A DNA stretch of 64,000 bases from Novosphingobium kaempferiae (lineage in GTDB: Bacteria > Pseudomonadota > Alphaproteobacteria > Sphingomonadales > Sphingomonadaceae). Shown here in pieces: positions 62,072 through 64,000 of this stretch; the first letter of the stretch is position 1, and every line of letters begins with the position of its first letter. Made by a program: the position numbers and the translations under genes. Below the pieces are notes generated by a model. That model searched no databases. It had not been told where the DNA came from and saw nothing but the letters and a program-made list of their open reading frames with translations. The stretch spans positions 310,001 to 374,000 of the forward strand of contig NZ_CP089301.1 in assembly GCF_021227995.1 (NCBI RefSeq), in the 5' to 3' direction.

Positions 62072-62854
62072 TCAGCGTCCCTTGAACGCAGGCTTGCGCT
62101 TCTCGAGGAACGAGTTGACGCCTTCGAGGAAATCCTCGGTCCGCCCCGCCTCGCGCTGGCCGCGACGTTCGGCCTGAAGCGCGGTTTCGAGGCTGGAGTC
62201 CAGCGCGTCCCATGCCATGCGCTTGATGAGGCCGAGCGAGCGGGGGCCGCTGGCCAGCCGCTTCGCCAGCTTCATCGCCTCGGCGTCCAGTTCCTCCTCG
62301 CGCACGACCCTGGTCGCGAGGCCCCAGTCAAGCGCGGTGGCGGCATCGACCTTCTCGCCCAGCAGCATCATCTGCATCGCGCGCACGCGGCCTACGGCCT
62401 GCGCCAGCAGGTACGTCGCGCCGCCATCGGGGACGAGACCGACGTGACAGAAGGCGCAGAAGAAGTACGAACCTTCCGCCATCAGCACCACGTCGCCAGC
62501 CGCCGCCAGCCCCGCGCCGAAACCTGCCGCCGGGCCGCGAATGGCGGTCACGACCGGCTGCTCCATCGTCTTGATCTGCATGATGACCGGGTTGAACGCG
62601 CGGTCGAGCTGGCCGCCGACGTCGCGCATCGGGTCGGTGAGCATATCCTGCGCGGCAGACAGGTTCGCGCCCGAACAGAACGCCTTGCCCTCACCGGTCA
62701 GCAGCACCGCGCGGGCATCGCGCGCGGCAATGTCGAGCGCGTCGACCATCTCCAGCCCCATGGCCTCGGTCACGCCGTTCATGGTCTTGGGATCGTTGAG
62801 GGAGATGCGTGCGACGCCGTCCTCCAGCGAATAGAGGATGTGCTCGTAACTCAT
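62072..62854 (-). CDS. Enoyl-CoA hydratase/isomerase family protein
   Basis: This 260-residue crotonase-fold protein has KAFCSGANLSA and IRGPAAGFGAGLAAAGDVV for CoA and oxyanion binding. The catalytic Glu of hydratases at the GCEL position is not present (AGFGAGLAAAG), and the second catalytic segment reads HVGLVPDGGATY. It may be an isomerase or a C-C hydrolase type. ATG 62854 follows GGGAGA. It lies 21 bases after the nitronate monooxygenase-like gene on the same strand. Confidence 0.88.
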   Translation of the reverse strand: MSYEHILYSLEDGVARISLNDPKTMNGVTEAMGLEMVDALDIAARDARAVLLTGEGKAFCSGANLSAAQDMLTDPMRDVGGQLDRAFNPVIMQIKTMEQPVVTAIRGPAAGFGAGLAAAGDVVLMAEGSYFFCAFCHVGLVPDGGATYLLAQAVGRVRAMQMMLLGEKVDAATALDWGLATRVVREEELDAEAMKLAKRLASGPRSLGLIKRMAWDALDSSLETALQAERRGQREAGRTEDFLEGVNSFLEKRKPAFKGR

Positions 62855-62875
62855 GGAATCTCCCTCTCCGTGCGA

Positions 62876-63892
<1,017 letters not shown>

Positions 63893-63976
63893 CTATGTCA
63901 TGGCGCGGACGCCTTCAAGCGCGCGCAGGTGCGGCGGCGGCCAAGGGGCTTGTCCATCGCGGCAGCGAACACATAC

Positions 63977-63986
63977 CAAGCGCTTG
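63977..63986. promoter_or_regulatory. Palindrome CAAGCGCTTG at the window edge
   Basis: A perfect 10-base palindrome lies in an A/T-rich stretch (CATAATTAAAC) beyond the start of the nitronate monooxygenase-like gene. It may be an operator for that operon or for a gene outside the window. The rest of 63857-64000 shows no gene. Confidence 0.3.
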
Positions 63987-64000
63987 CTACATAATTAAAC

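Overview
The window is about 64 kb of GC-rich alphaproteobacterial chromosome. I judge it a sphingomonad (Novosphingobium/Sphingobium type). The reasons are a circularly permuted two-piece tmRNA gene, CaiB-type CoA transferases, many short-chain dehydrogenases (SDRs), two large TonB-dependent receptors, Rieske oxygenases, and intergenic palindromic repeats. This is inference from gene content; no species marker gene is present.

Layout. 1-13 kb is mostly housekeeping and signalling: HrpB helicase (cut by the window edge), a GGDEF/EAL protein, a TonB-like protein, a polyprenyl diphosphate synthase, chorismate mutase, a two-component pair with a PepSY protein, a Uup-type ABC-F ATPase, an XRE regulator and a GT4 glycosyltransferase. 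13.3-21.2 kb is a first catabolic island: a four-gene operon (SnoaL/NTF2 protein, Rieske oxygenase, VOC protein, SnoaL protein) divergent from a TetR regulator, then SDRs, another SnoaL protein and an HxlR regulator. 21.2-28.5 kb returns to core functions: PilZ, malate synthase G, tmRNA, MscL, a LemA/TPM/TPM cluster and a Nudix hydrolase. 28.5-32.6 kb is a valine (isobutyryl-CoA) degradation operon, followed by a lipoprotein, a CoA-acylating aldehyde dehydrogenase and a divergent flavin reductase.

35-63.9 kb is a second, larger catabolic region. A leftward set (ferredoxin, P450, SDR, TonB receptor) diverges across a perfect 8-bp-arm palindrome from a rightward run of eight tightly packed genes: amidohydrolase, Rieske oxygenase, SDR, two CaiB transferases, an LLM flavin oxidoreductase, and a DUF35 protein paired with a thiolase-like protein. 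Its order suggests uptake, hydrolysis/hydroxylation, oxidation, CoA transfer, further oxidation and a retro-aldol-type cleavage of a CoA thioester. The substrate cannot be read from sequence; a terpenoid, steroid-like or alkyl-aromatic acid is possible. The flank adds a membrane acyltransferase, a LacI-like protein with no DNA-binding domain, an MFS transporter, a VOC protein, a PAS-GGDEF cyclase, another SDR and CaiB transferase, a second TonB receptor, an enoyl-CoA hydratase-like protein and a nitronate monooxygenase-like protein.

Intergenic space is dominated by inverted repeats of at least four families. In two families the arms vary with compensating changes, so the hairpin appears to be conserved. 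No insertion sequence, CRISPR array, rRNA or ordinary tRNA was seen.
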